A DNA stretch of 64,000 bases from Odontocerum albicorne. Its lineage: Eukaryota; Arthropoda; Insecta; Trichoptera; Odontoceridae. This document shows, piece by piece, positions 34,750-44,983 of the stretch. Within the stretch, counting starts at the first letter, position 1. Each line of letters starts with the position of its first letter. The notes beneath the pieces were generated by a model. That model made no database searches and was not told the DNA's origin. It worked only from the letters and a program-made list of their open reading frames with translations. The DNA lies in the NCBI GenBank assembly GCA_949825065.1, contig OX463847.1, positions 33,259,164-33,323,163 on the forward strand, read 5' to 3'. A program made the translations under genes and the position numbers.

Positions 34750-35085
34750 TCCTATGAAGTATTTTTCCGTTGCTGGTGCTGTGGTGTGGAATGGTCTGCC
34801 TCTAAGTGATAGAGATACGAGTATGGGTGGCATTTGCAGCTTTAGAAAGCACTTAGAGACAATTATTTGGACGAGTTTTATTTAAATGTATAATTAAATA
34901 TGACTTCGTTAATACATGCGGATAAGGGGAAGTACCTTATCTAATGAGCACAGTTATCAATTTCCTACCCTTATTTTATATACAATACGAGTATATTAAT
35001 TTTGTAATATGTTAGTTATATACATATGTTTAGGAGAGTTTAGGAGAATCTACCCTCTGAATGGCGCTATATAAAGTGTCCATTT
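34750..35085 (+). mobile_element. LINE-A 3' end
   Basis: 34755-34885 reads KYFSVAGAVVWNGLPLSDR, then MGGICSFRKHLETIIW, the last ORF2 residues, followed by the shared 3' UTR ending CTACCCTCTGAATGGCGCTA and a TTTTTTATTAG tail. It has an internal deletion compared with the 6498 copy. It carries two TACGAGTA octamers (34816, 34986). Confidence 0.85.
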
Positions 35086-36045
35086 TTTATTAGTTTAAGC
35101 AAATTAAGAGCGTTTAAACTGGTTAAAGATAATTGTTGGGGAAATATAACTAATTAAAAATGTTTATTATAACTGAATCTTAAGAATAGCATTTAAAGGT
35201 ATCTTACAAAGAAATATTATAATTTACATATGATATGAGAGATACTTTTAAAAAATATATAGGTATTTGTCATCTCCATGAAAAAGTCTTGTCATATATA
35301 CTTGACTATACCTAGAAAACCTTTATTTCTGTAAGAGTGGCTCCACAAACGAGAGAGAAATATTGTCGCATTTGTTATTGTTGGTGCGATTTATCTCAGC
35401 GGAAGCACACACATGACACTATTACAGGCGGGCGGAAATCGGAAAATTGCGACAAGATATATGATTTGTTTTTATTGAAAATGGCATAGTGTCGTGATCT
35501 TTGTAATATGGTTCCTGCATTGGTCAATATGATGAATGGATCAATTTTGAAAAATTGACATCTCTCTTTCTCTTTCTCGATCTATAGGTATCGCCGATAA
35601 GAGGACAGGTGGCATGATGGAGAAAATATTCCCCAAATTGAAATTTTTTAAAATTGAGGGTGCACTTTAAAAAAAGGTAATTTTTTGTGATTAAATGAAT
35701 GAAAATAAATTTAAGTTGAGTAACAAATATTTTAATAAAATTATGTTGGTGGGTATTAAAAAACATAACATAAATAAAATATTTATGAAAATATACAGGG
35801 TGTCCCGTGCCTCAACGTCAAGCCAGTATCGGGGTAGAGGCTAGCTTATGACGGTTCAGAATTTTTAAAAAATCTTGAAAAAGCGAAACTTTTCGAGTTA
35901 TAGGCATTTTTTCGAAAATTGTGAAAGTAGCTACCCTGCGCCAAATGTTTATATGCTGTGACTACAAATTGCCATATTTTATGATTTTAATGGTTGTATC
36001 GCAATTCTAGATAACCCTGCTAGTCGGAGTCCGATATAAAACAAA
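35086..36045. other. No gene; possible transposon end at 35797
   Basis: ACAGGGTGTCCCGTGCCTCAA at 35797 is the kind of terminal sequence found on several insect transposons, and the following 250 bp are single-copy here. I see no matching opposite end, so it may be a one-ended fragment. The rest shows nothing. Confidence 0.4.
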
Positions 36046-36695
36046 AAAAAACCTGCACGTTCGAAAAAAAAATTGTTTTTAACCGATCATAAAAAATAAT
36101 ATTTTTTATTAGCTAACTTTAACTCATCATACTGTAAAAATAATGTACTACGCTAACCTGGCGAGTTACATAAAAAGATGGCCTGTTTAGTCAGAATTTC
36201 AAAATGATACCTACAACACATACCTACTTCTTGTTTGAAAATAATTTTAAAAAAATATTTTTTGTACTCGTATTTAATTATAACACTTTTCAATAATCAA
36301 AGATAAAATTCAATAACTTGAGCGAGACAGACGATGAAGCGCATAAACATGTCACGAATAAGACAACCAGTGTCACCATTTTGCCATGAACGAGAGTGAG
36401 ACAGATAGTCACAATTCGACGTGAGTTAGTATGAGACAGGTAGTGAGGCTAGATTGAAAAGTGTCATAATTAAATACGGAAATGATTATTTTTTAATTAT
36501 TTTTAAAAGAGTAGTAGGTAAGTATTATACCATTTTGAAATTCAGACTAAACAGGTCACCTTTTGATGTAACTTGCCAGGTTAGCGTAGTACATTATTGT
36601 TACAGTATGATGAGTTAAGTTAGCTGATAAAAAATATTAATTTTTATGATCGGACAAAAACATTTTTTTTTCGAATGTGGTGCAGGTTTGCAATA
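36046..36695. mobile_element. Foldback element with about 245-bp inverted arms
   Basis: The left arm (about 36046-36297) and right arm (about 36451-36695) are inverted copies. AACCTGCACGTTCGAAAAAA pairs with TTCGAATGTGGTGCAGGTTT, GTACTACGCTAACCTGGCGA pairs with TGCCAGGTTAGCGTAGTAC, and CGTATTTAATTATAACACTTTT pairs with its inverted copy near 36458. The arms have perhaps 85-90% identity by eye. The loop holds GAGCGAGACAG and GAGTGAGACAG phrases. No coding capacity. Likely a foldback-type MITE. Confidence 0.85.
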
Positions 36696-36714
36696 AAAGT
36701 AGAATTTTATTATA

Positions 36715-36910
36715 CTATATTACATTTTCTTTATATGCAGTACAACCTGGAAGACTTATTGCCATGCGACAATCTCTTCCAAATACCCTGATATATGTTA
36801 AATGTGCCTAAAGTGGAAACTAGACTGGAAAACATAAAAAAACTGAGTTTCAACGAGAATCGAACCCGCAACCCCGGGCTGGTAGACAAGTGTCTTACAT
36901 GTCACCAAAG
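36715..36910 (-). mobile_element. SINE-A copy, best preserved head
   Basis: Body: CTTTATATGCAGTACAACCTG, CCATGCGACAATCTCTTCCAA, GTGGAAACTAGACTGGAAAA. Head complement: CGAGAATCGAACCCGCAACC, CCGGGCTGGTAGACAAGTGT. On the minus strand this gives box B GGTTGCGGGTTCGATTC, the best box B of the family. It lies directly beside the foldback element. Confidence 0.88.
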
Positions 36911-37725
36911 TTTACTATAAAACAAGATAATAATAACACTAGCAATTTGTGTTCTTATTCTTTCGAATTTAAAATGAGCTTTTAAATTTTGGCATAATAA
37001 ATTAAAATGCACTTGAACCCATTTTGTTTATTTAGTGGTTTTTAAAAACATTTTTGATTAAAGGAACTGAAAAAAAAAACATTTCATTTCTCGATTTCCC
37101 TCCCCAAAACTATGTTAAATAATGTAATAATAGAAAAGAGCCATTAGGTTTGAAAAAAACTTGGAGAAAGTACGAATCAAAGTTTTAAAGATATTAACTT
37201 TTGAATATTTATAAGAGGAAAGTAAATTTGTCAACGCTACATGAATACAAATGTAACCTTCAATGGAAAAAGTGACTTTGGGCAGAAGAAATGTCAAGGG
37301 CAGATTTTGCAAGCCCTTAGATTTTCTGCTCTTGGGTCCCAAGAGAAATTAGCATTGCCTAAAATATCTGGAAGGCCGTTTTGAAAAATTCAAAAAGCTA
37401 TTGAATGTAACACACAATATTCCTTTGCAAGCTTTTCCTTGAAATTCATAAACATCATTAAGGTTATATATTATAATTTTAAATTTCACAAATTTAAATA
37501 TTATTGAAATATATTTTTTAATAGGCAAAACTCGGCTAATATGACGTTAGTGTCGCAATAGCATAAAACATATTTTTAGTACTATTTATATAGAAAGTTT
37601 TTCACAAAACGAATTTTGTCAACCTCTTGACGATATGATATTAATTCGATATTGACATCGGCCATAGATGAAATCAATAATATATATTAGCGTGTGCTTA
37701 ACAAAACTTTATATATATTTTGAAA
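36911..37725. other. No recognisable feature
   Basis: AT-rich; a 75-residue minus frame at 37115-37342 has no recognisable motif. Confidence 0.4.
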
Positions 37726-37729
37726 AATT

Positions 37730-38085
37730 ACATTGCAATATGTAGAAAGATAATGTCAAACAACATAAGGATATTTGAAAAAAAGATGCGGATTGAAAGA
37801 AGTAACGTTGAGATGATTCGGCAACGTAGAGAGAATGATAGATGCAAGATTTACAAAAATAATTAAAACGCGTAGTATATAATGTACGAGCAGTTTGGGA
37901 ACTGGAAAAAAGTAGCGTGACTATGTGAATCAAACAATGAAAGACGTAAATGTAAACAACACTAATAGGAGATTATTCATATCGAAGTACATGGACATGG
38001 CAGGAGCGAAAGATCTGTGCCAGGATGTAATGAAGTGGAGATCTGTTATCTTTGTCTACCCACTAGGGGCCTAATGTGATGGTGA
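37730..38085 (+). pseudogene. LINE C-terminal remnant
   Basis: The plus strand reads RDYVNQTMKDVNVNNTNRR, then KYMDMAGAKDLCQDVMKWRS and VIFVYPLGA, which matches the distal tail (x-x-YVDQI ... M-x-VEEAKEVCRDRSKWKSVI-x-AYP) of a LINE family. Upstream, RFGNVERM-like residues at about 37810 are interrupted by stops. Related ends at 53500-53640, 54890-55035 and 56400-56620 (minus). Confidence 0.7.
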
Positions 38086-38180
38086 TAATGAAGATGGGGA
38101 ATTGCATGTGTTTTTTTAAATCGTCTTAAGAAAACGTCAGTTAATAGAATTGTAATTACAACAGTAAAAAAAGTGAACCG

Positions 38181-39619
38181 TGTTAGGAGTATATTTATTT
38201 TTTCATAAAAGACGGGTGAGAAGTTTGGGATTTATCCAAAAGGGAAATAAGGCGCGAAATTGATTGTTTCGAGCGGAATTAAAACGTACTTCCCCTTGTT
38301 CTGATTTTGACGGGTAAATAATGACGCATAAAATCGAGTCCGAGCGTGACGCAGTTGTAATTAGGACAGGGAATGATGCAATCATCCGTTGTTTCTGGAA
38401 GATTCTATTCCAAAACGCGCGGTATAAAGAATTTCATCTAGCACCGAGCAATTGCGTCACTTATAATAAATAATTGAATGCAAGGGCTTGATTGGTCAAA
38501 TCACGGCCCGACCAAAGAATTGACGAATCAGGAGATCGCTTACAAACATGATGGACGGGCGAAATGGCATCACGTGCGGATGGACAGGTGAGGCGGCAAG
38601 AAGGTCGGTGCTTCATTACGAGCGGTACCGTGAGTAGGACTGGTTCTGTGATTGAGACAGATCCCGGTCGGGGGAATACGAATTAATAATTAATTAATTC
38701 GTTCAAGTTATCGGTCAGTTACCTTGTGTTCCGAGTTATAATATCCTGTTGGGAAATACGAATTAATAATTAGTTTTTTTGTGAAAGTTCTTCTCGCACT
38801 TCCATCCAGACTTGACGCGGGGATTTATCTGCGGAATAGTATTTCCAAAGAAATAATCTTGGATTATTATTGGCTCCATCGGGCGTGAAGCAAGTAAAGT
38901 TTCGAGAAACTAAGAAAAGCGGTTCTTTAAATAACTGCGGGTCGGAAATCGTTCTCCCAGGCCGAAGGCCAAGGAAGAAGTTTGGAATCGGCGCAGCGCG
39001 AAGCTTCAAAGGACGCTTGCGGCATCATCATCATCAGAGTCATCGTTCCGGTTTCGTTTTCGGGGGAAATCTTCTGGTTCCTCCACAGTTCCGAGAGTAT
39101 AGACATTACGCGTATCGTTCCTTATCGATATTCATGGTATTGTGGGGTGAGTGATCTCTTTTTATTGTAACCTATCATTGTTGATTTCTCCTTACCTCAT
39201 AACCTTTATGTTTGTGCTGAATATTGAGCGGGAATCGGTCTTTAATGCAAGCCCAAATTATTAGTCTGCCTACTTCGATATTTTTGTAATATAAATAATT
39301 TTTTCTCGGCATTATTGCGGAGTTTTTTTTATTAAGATCTCATTGGATTAAACGGAGTATTATTATAAATTCATGTCTTTATTTTGTTGTTCCCCTTGTC
39401 CCGGTGATAATATCTTGGAAGCATGGTACAAATTATTATTGAGCCCATCGCGATCTGAGACGAAAGAGTACTTGTTCAGTATTTTCTCCATATGCCGCTG
39501 AGACCCGGGTAAGTTTTATTGAGAGAGAAATAGTGTCAGAAGTGTTTAAACTATTGCTTTATTGTTGCATGGAGGCAACGCTCTCTATTAATTTCGTAAA
39601 TATAGGTAAAAGTCTAACA
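38181..39619 (+). repeat. 5' LTR, 1,439 bp
   Basis: It matches 46902-48340 with one difference noticed (CTCCATCGGG at about 38875 against CTCCCTCGGG at about 47596). TATAAAG at 38423-38429 in GCGCGGTATAAAGAATTT is a plausible TATA box. GGGAATACGAATTAATAATT is partly repeated 80 bp apart (38672, 38751). Open frames inside (for example 38870-39154) are conserved only because the LTRs are identical. Confidence 0.95.
38423..38429 (+). promoter_or_regulatory. Possible LTR TATA box
   Basis: TATAAAG in a G+C-richer context, 243 bp into the LTR and repeated in the 3' LTR at 47144-47150. Position is compatible with a U3/R border. No transcription start evidence. Confidence 0.4.
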
Positions 39620-39620
39620 A

Positions 39621-39640
39621 TGTCGCCCGTACGTGGGGCC
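39621..39640 (+). other. Primer-binding site, tRNA-Lys-like
   Basis: TGTCGCCCGTACGTGGGGCC starts one base after the LTR. The complement of the 3' end of animal tRNA-Lys (CUU) begins TGGCGCCCAACGTGGGGC, so 15 of the first 18 bases agree. The mismatches (G to T at position 3, AA to GT) may be drift or a variant tRNA. Confidence 0.8.
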
Positions 39641-40464
39641 ATTTTAGAATAATGCTGGCTTCCAGGGTATTTGACTGAGTGACGGGGTTATAAAGGGTAT
39701 AAAAATATAATTTGTTCTTTTTTCAGAAAATTTAGCGCCAAATTCGTAAGATAAGCATAGGTAGCCATTTTGTCGTGTTCGAGAAGCATCTGTGGCTGAG
39801 GTGGTTGCGAATAATCAGGAGTATAGTTTTGCCGCGTAAAGTGATTAGATACGCATTGAGTGATAGTTTAGTTCAAACAAAATAAGCGACTGAATAAATA
39901 AAAGAGTGCCTAGTTAATTGTGGATAGTGAAGTGATTAGTGGTTACGTTCGTGAAGTATTCCAGTGTTTTTGGAATTTCAAGACCATTTGTTTGAAACCA
40001 ATCTCGCCTTATAGCTTGCGCGGGGATAGGCAAGAGGAGAGTGCGTATAACTTACAGTAGTTCGGTTTGCGTCGCTGTTGATGCGGTAAAGGGAAATAGT
40101 GTTACTACATTTAGATAAAATCACTTGGTGCTTATACTCAATTGTTTTCGGAACAAATCTTTGTAATATAAGAGAGTGATTAATATTGAATTGAATTACT
40201 TTGAGATTTAAGTAGTAGATTCGTAGCAAGCGGTGTGGTGGAAGCGTGTTTTAGGAAATTTGATAATAATACATATTGGTTATAATTGCTAGTTCTTAAT
40301 TTCGGAACATTTCAACTAAGGGGGGGTTTGTGTTAAATTAAAGTTACGTTTTAGTTAGATTCTTGTTCCGGTTAAACGGTGTAGTTAAAGCATTGTTTAA
40401 CAAGGTGAAGTAAGATTTCGTTGGGTATAAATTTTGATACCTACTGTTACGAATAGGATTGAGG
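39641..40464 (+). other. 5' leader of the LTR element
   Basis: About 820 bp between primer site and Gag with stops in all frames and no repeats. Probably leader RNA with packaging information; no domain is visible. Confidence 0.6.
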
Positions 40465-41607
40465 ATGGATAGCGCAATGGATCCAATAGTTAATATAATG
40501 AAGGCCTCGAAGGAAAGGCTAATCGGGGAATTAATTGAAAGGGGATTAGTTCCTGGTAATAATTTTTATGAGTTGCGGCGTCAGGCCTCTTTGTATAATA
40601 AGAGTCTCGTATCATCGTCATCAGAGGCGGTGGCCTTACCGGTTAGGTGCGGACCTTACCGGAATCTTATGAGAGCTCCGCAGTTTTTGGAGGGAACGGA
40701 CCCGGGTGTGACAGTTTCGGGAACCCTGGCACCTTCGCCTGTAGCAAGTTCATCTCCGTATAGTGGGCAGGGGGCGGCGCGTGTAGGTATTCCACGTTCG
40801 TCCCCTCAGTGGAATTTAGATTTTTCGGTGTGGCCAGTGGAGCCTTTTTCTGGAGGAGGTTGCGTGAGGGAATTTTTGTCACGTCTAGAGGAATTGGGTT
40901 GTGCGCGAGGGGTCGAGGAGAATGCGCTCTCGGCGGTCTTACCGGAGTTTTTGAGAGGCGGAGCCTTAACGTTCTTTAGGAGTAAGAAGAGGGAAATGGT
41001 GGATTGGAACACGGTTAGGAGACTCTTCCTAGAGAAATATGAGTCTGAAGATTTTATGACGGAGCGGAGAATGGATATCTGGTCTTCTATACAAAAACCA
41101 GACGAGTCCTCTACGGACTATGTTTCTAGGGTACAAAATATGAATCAGTCTTTAGATTCGCCCTTGACTGATATGGAATTGGTGAACGTATTTAGGCGCG
41201 GGTTACATCACCGTTATAGTGCAGTTCTGGTCAGCTCTCAGCCGGTTTCAGTCAGTGCACTGGAAAAGCTGTGCTTGTCTTTTGAGCTGATGAATAGAGA
41301 TGAGGGAAGGTTGCCTCGTCCTACTCCTTTCGTTTCAAGAACAGGTGCTAGCCTGTCTCCAGTATCTCGTGCCCCAAATATTCGGGATCCGTATCCCCGC
41401 GGATGTTTTCGGTGTAGTCTTCCTGGTCATGTGGCGCGTCATTGCCCCGAACAGCCGCGTACCCGAAGGGAGCCCGCGAGGACGGCTGACAATCTTTGGA
41501 GGGCTAGAGCCATCCCAGCGCGTCCGTTGGCTATATTACCCGATATGTCTGGACCGCCTCCAGATGTTCAGTTTCCAAAGAACCGGTGGGGCACCAACCC
41601 GTATTAA
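40465..41607 (+). CDS. Gag-like nucleocapsid protein
   Basis: The ATG at 40465 (GGATTGAGGATGG context) gives 380 residues; an upstream in-frame TTG at 40459 is unlikely as start. Residues about 130-280 (QWNLDFSVWPVEPFSGGGCV ... YVSRVQNMNQSL ... LVNVFRRGLHHRYSAVLVS) have the layout of the Ty3-group capsid domain (Retrotrans_gag type). Residues 314-327, CFRCSLPGHVARHC, form a CCHC zinc knuckle (C-x2-C-x4-H-x4-C) that binds RNA during packaging. A basic, Arg/Pro-rich tail follows. The frame is intact over its whole length, which fits a young element whose Gag is still useful. TAA at 41605 ends it, but the frame stays open beyond (next entry). Codon use is far less AT-rich than the surroundings. 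Confidence 0.88.
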   Translation: MDSAMDPIVNIMKASKERLIGELIERGLVPGNNFYELRRQASLYNKSLVSSSSEAVALPVRCGPYRNLMRAPQFLEGTDPGVTVSGTLAPSPVASSSPYSGQGAARVGIPRSSPQWNLDFSVWPVEPFSGGGCVREFLSRLEELGCARGVEENALSAVLPEFLRGGALTFFRSKKREMVDWNTVRRLFLEKYESEDFMTERRMDIWSSIQKPDESSTDYVSRVQNMNQSLDSPLTDMELVNVFRRGLHHRYSAVLVSSQPVSVSALEKLCLSFELMNRDEGRLPRPTPFVSRTGASLSPVSRAPNIRDPYPRGCFRCSLPGHVARHCPEQPRTRREPARTADNLWRARAIPARPLAILPDMSGPPPDVQFPKNRWGTNPY

Positions 41608-42800
41608 GTACGTCGGAGTTACCGGATTTGTCGCATTACTCAGCGACCGGGAGAGTTTTCCTTTTTTGTAAAAGGCTTGATTGAGATTACGAGTTCAGGG
41701 GAAGAGCGGCCCTACCTACGTTGTAGTATTCAAGATTTGCCGTTTTCGGCTTGGCTCGATTTGAGTGCGTCAGTGGACGCAGTAGCTGATCAGCAGTTCG
41801 TCGTCTCGCGTCGTACTGACAAATTGATACCGTTAGACCGCGAGGCGCAGATTACTTCTTCAATTCCGTTGCCATTGCGATCGGCTTTGTTTCCGTTAAG
41901 ATAGAACCACCTTCACCGCAGATTATTCTCTTGTGCAGTTCGTCGTCTCGCGTCGTGCGGACAAATTGATACCGTCCGTCCGCGAGGCGCGGAATACTTT
42001 TTCAATTCCGTTGCAGTTGCGATTCAATCCTCTTTAACTTTGTATACCTTAATGGTGTGAAGTACGTCCTCTCGCGTTGCCCTGACAAATACCGTCAGGC
42101 CGCGGGAGACGTATTATATTATTATCAGTTCTGTTTCCGTCATACTAGTATCTCATTACCAAAGGAATAATCTATTTAGCAGTTCGTCGTCTCGCGTCGT
42201 GCGGACAAATTGATACCGTCCGTCCGCGAGGCGCGGAATACTTTTTTTTCAATTCCGTTGCAGTTGCGATTCAATCCTCTTTAACTTTGTATACCTTAAT
42301 GGTGTGAAATACGTCCTCTCGCGTTGCCCTGACAAATACCGTCAGGCCGCGGGAGACGTATTATATTATTATCACTTCCGTTTCCGACATACTAGTATCT
42401 CCTTACCAAGGAATAATCTATTCAGCAGTTCGTCGTCTCGCGTCGTGCGAACAACTTGATACCGTCCGTCCGCGAGTCGCGGAATATTTTTTTTAATTTC
42501 GTTGCAATTGCGATTCAATTCTCTTTAACATTGTATTCCTTAATGTATTAAGTACGTCGGGGTTACCGGATTGGTCGCATTACACAGCGACCGGGAGAGT
42601 GTCTTTTTCTTGTAAGGGGTTAGGTTGAGACTACAGGTTCAGGGGGCAAGCGGCCCTTCCAGCACGATAGTATTCAAGATTTGCCGTTAGGCCTTGGCTC
42701 GATTCGAGTGCGTCAGTGGACGCAGTAGCTAATGAGCATTTCGTAATCTCACGTTTGTCCTGACCAATTGTTCCGGCAGGCCGTGAGACGCGGAACGTAT
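41606..42800 (+). repeat. Duplicated block with repeated hairpins
   Basis: 41606-41800 is duplicated at 42547-42740 (GTACGTCGG.GTTACCGGAT, TATTCAAGATTTGCCGTT, GTGCGTCAGTGGACGCAGTA). Between them a roughly 245-bp unit repeats 2.5 times (41930, 42180, 42425), each with a type A hairpin and a type B hairpin. Type A is CGTCTCGCG...CGCGAGGCG with inner CGGAC...GTCCG. Type B is ACGTC-(C)-TCTCGCG...CGCGGGAGACGT with inner CTGAC...GTCAG. Seven hairpins of this kind are listed in the findings. G+C-rich against the surroundings and non-coding. Confidence 0.85.
41608..41904 (+). pseudogene. Protease remnant in frame with Gag
   Basis: After the Gag TAA the same frame is open for another 98 codons to the stop at 41902. 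It contains RPYLRCSIQDLPFSAWLDLSA (41707-41769), which has the spacing of a retropepsin start: RPY-x-x-x-x-x, then hydrophobic, D-[ST]-G-A. Here the active-site triad is D-L-S-A. The second half of a protease and everything after it is missing. Either the TAA is read through or the piece is a fossil. Confidence 0.6.
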
Positions 42801-43489
42801 ATTCGGTTCCGTTCTCTTCGCAGTTGAATTTCTTTTACCATTGAGAGTAGTAGCCATCGAGATTTAGTTCCGTTTCGTATACGGTGTTAGAGCGTTTGGC
42901 ATGGTGTAGGTAATTGAATCACGTTGTCTCACGTTGTCTTGACCCATCGTTGCAAATGATATACCAAGCATCCGTGGTCTCGATCCGCTGTCGCCTGAAG
43001 TAGGCAGTAAGCCGTCGTCGCACGAGAAGGGATGCGCACGCATAGGTTAGATCCAGTCCGGTGTTCACTATTTAGTGACCCGGTGGAATATACGAAGGTT
43101 AATAGCATATGGAGTAGTGATAGGCTCATCGGTGCCTAATTGGGAGTCATTCATGGTCGGGAAAGTACAGGTTCCTAAATTAAATTTTCGTTATATTCTT
43201 GTTAATGTTTAAATCATACCTTGAAAGTATGCACTGTCGGATTCTTTGATGAATGGCAGTAGAGTTTTTTTTTAAATAACCTCACCAGTGAGAGTTCATA
43301 ATTCCGCTAGGGTGATTAAACAGTGAGCTAGTCGTGAGGCAATCTCGTATGGAGTCATGTCCATATGTTCTATGTACGGGTTTGGTACTCTTCCCCGTGA
43401 TTAGTGTGGTTATTACTTTTAAAGAGTATCTGGCGCTCAGAGCCTGGGCCTGGACCATGAGTGACGGAATGCTGAGAGCCTCGAGTAGA
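42801..43489 (+). other. Unassigned part of the LTR-element interior
   Basis: No open frame of note and no tandem unit. Contains a partial type-A-like phrase CTCACGTTGTCTTGACCCATCG (42927) that lacks its pairing half. Confidence 0.5.
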
Positions 43490-43905
43490 GTGTACTAAAT
43501 TTCTTGTGTACTGAGGGGTAGGCTTCCTTCAGTATCGGGTGTTCATAAGGTTGAACATTGCTTTAGTGCAAGACCCGTGGAGGATGGGTGCTGTTTATAA
43601 ACTACCTTCGGATGATAGTCCGTAGGGTACGAATCTGTATAGTATACAGAATTTCTTATGTACTGAGGGGTAGGCTTCCTTCAGTATCGGGTGTTCATAA
43701 GGTTGAACGTTGCTTTAGTGCAAGACCCATTGAGGATGGTTGATGTTTGAAAATTACCTTCGGATAATAGTCCGTATGGTAAAGAATCTGTAGAATCTAC
43801 AGGAATACCAATGAAGGGAGGGGTTGGCTTCCTTCCGTGGTGAATGTTCTTAAGGTTGAACCTTACTCTAGTCAGACATCCAGTGAAAATAATTGCTTGA
43901 AACGT
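43490..43905 (+). repeat. About 150-bp tandem repeat, three copies, with three hairpins per unit
   Basis: GGGGTAGGCTTCCTTCAGTAT, GTTCATAAGGTTGAAC, GTGCAAGACCC, TTACCTTCGGAT and AATCTGTA occur in the same order from 43490, 43640 and 43795. The third copy is diverged and partial. Each unit can form TACTGAGGG/CCTTCAGTA, TACC.CGGA/TCCG..GGTA and CTGTAT/ATACAG hairpins; the third copy keeps them with changed bases. Confidence 0.85.
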
Positions 43906-44540
43906 GGGAAAACTTTGTTAGGCTAGTTGCTCATTACAATGGAAATGGAGATGGAGTCACCTCGCTACAAGGATTCTCAAGGAGTTAGAAAATTGTTATT
44001 AGTTCGGTGATTGCATATCTGAGTTATTGACTTGGGCTGTTGGACCCGAGGATTTAAGGAAATTGGAGTTGCTCCTAGTATTTTTTTTTGAAGAATAGTA
44101 GTATCCTGCATCGGTGGTACGGATGGGTAATACTGGTGTAACCAGTTCATGGGATTATTGCCTTATAGAGAGGAATGGCATCGCTGAATGAGAACCTGGG
44201 ATTTACTGTTTTGTTTTGTTATAGCACTATATTGACAAGTTTAGATATGTTGCCTTGTAGGCTGGCTCACCTTCTCTGTTGAAAGTAGTCTTTGTTCCTT
44301 TCTGTAATTCGTTACATACGGTGAGTTTTCTTTTCGGGTGGTTAACTATGAACCACCCCCTCATCGAAGAGTTGTTGTCCCGCACACGGGAATAAATTTG
44401 TTTAGGTAGGGCTTCTTGTTATTCCTGTTTACTGCATGGCGTATTAATATCATTTGTTTTTGTTTTTGTGTTGATTTTCCTTTTGTTTCCTTTTATTTTT
44501 TCTCCCTCCCTAACAATTGTGATTAAAATTATTTTCTTAC
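43906..44540 (+). other. Unassigned part of the LTR-element interior
   Basis: No open frame or tandem unit. T-rich from 44450. Nothing recognised. Confidence 0.5.
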
Positions 44541-44930
44541 ATGGCTTACGGACGGCCTTTATACATCCAGCAAAAGGCTTACGGACGGCCTACATTCATC
44601 CAGCATTTTGTTTCATATTAATTTTTGTGTATGTAATATTATTCTTTAAAAGGCTTACGGACGGCCGTTATACATCCAGCAAAAGGCTTACGGATGGCCT
44701 AATACATCCAGCAAAAGGCTTACGGATGGCCTAATACATCCAGCAAAAGGCTTACGGACGGCCTACATTCATCCAGCATTTTGTTTCATATTAATTTTTG
44801 TGTATGTAATATTATTCTTTAAAAGGCTTACGGACGGCCGTTATACATCCAGCAAAAGGCTTACGGATGGCCTAATACATCCAGCATGAGGCTTACGGAT
44901 GGCCGGTACTCATCCAGTATTTTGTGTGTA
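44541..44930 (+). repeat. About 33-bp tandem repeat plus 130-bp superunit
   Basis: AGGCTTACGGACGGCC (or GGATGGCC) followed by 8-12 bases and CATCCAGC recurs about nine times. A larger block from AGGCTTACGGACGGCCTACAT to ATTATTCTTTAAA appears twice (44576 and 44749), giving a higher-order period of 173 bp. In several units GGATG and CATCC can pair across GCCTAATA. Confidence 0.85.
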
Positions 44931-44983
44931 TTATTAATTTTTTTTTGTAATCATCGTCCTTCTCGTGCTCAAGGTAGCATGCA

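Noticed and set aside
35797..36045. A complete transposon starting ACAGGGTGTCCCG
   Set aside because: No inverted partner of this end was found in the window, so only a one-ended fragment could be claimed.
36840..36910. Possible functional tRNA gene on the minus strand
   Set aside because: Good box B, but the acceptor and anticodon arms do not pair and the body of SINE-A follows.
38870..39154. 94-residue frame found identically in both LTRs
   Set aside because: Identity only reflects the identity of two young LTRs. It has no recognisable domain.
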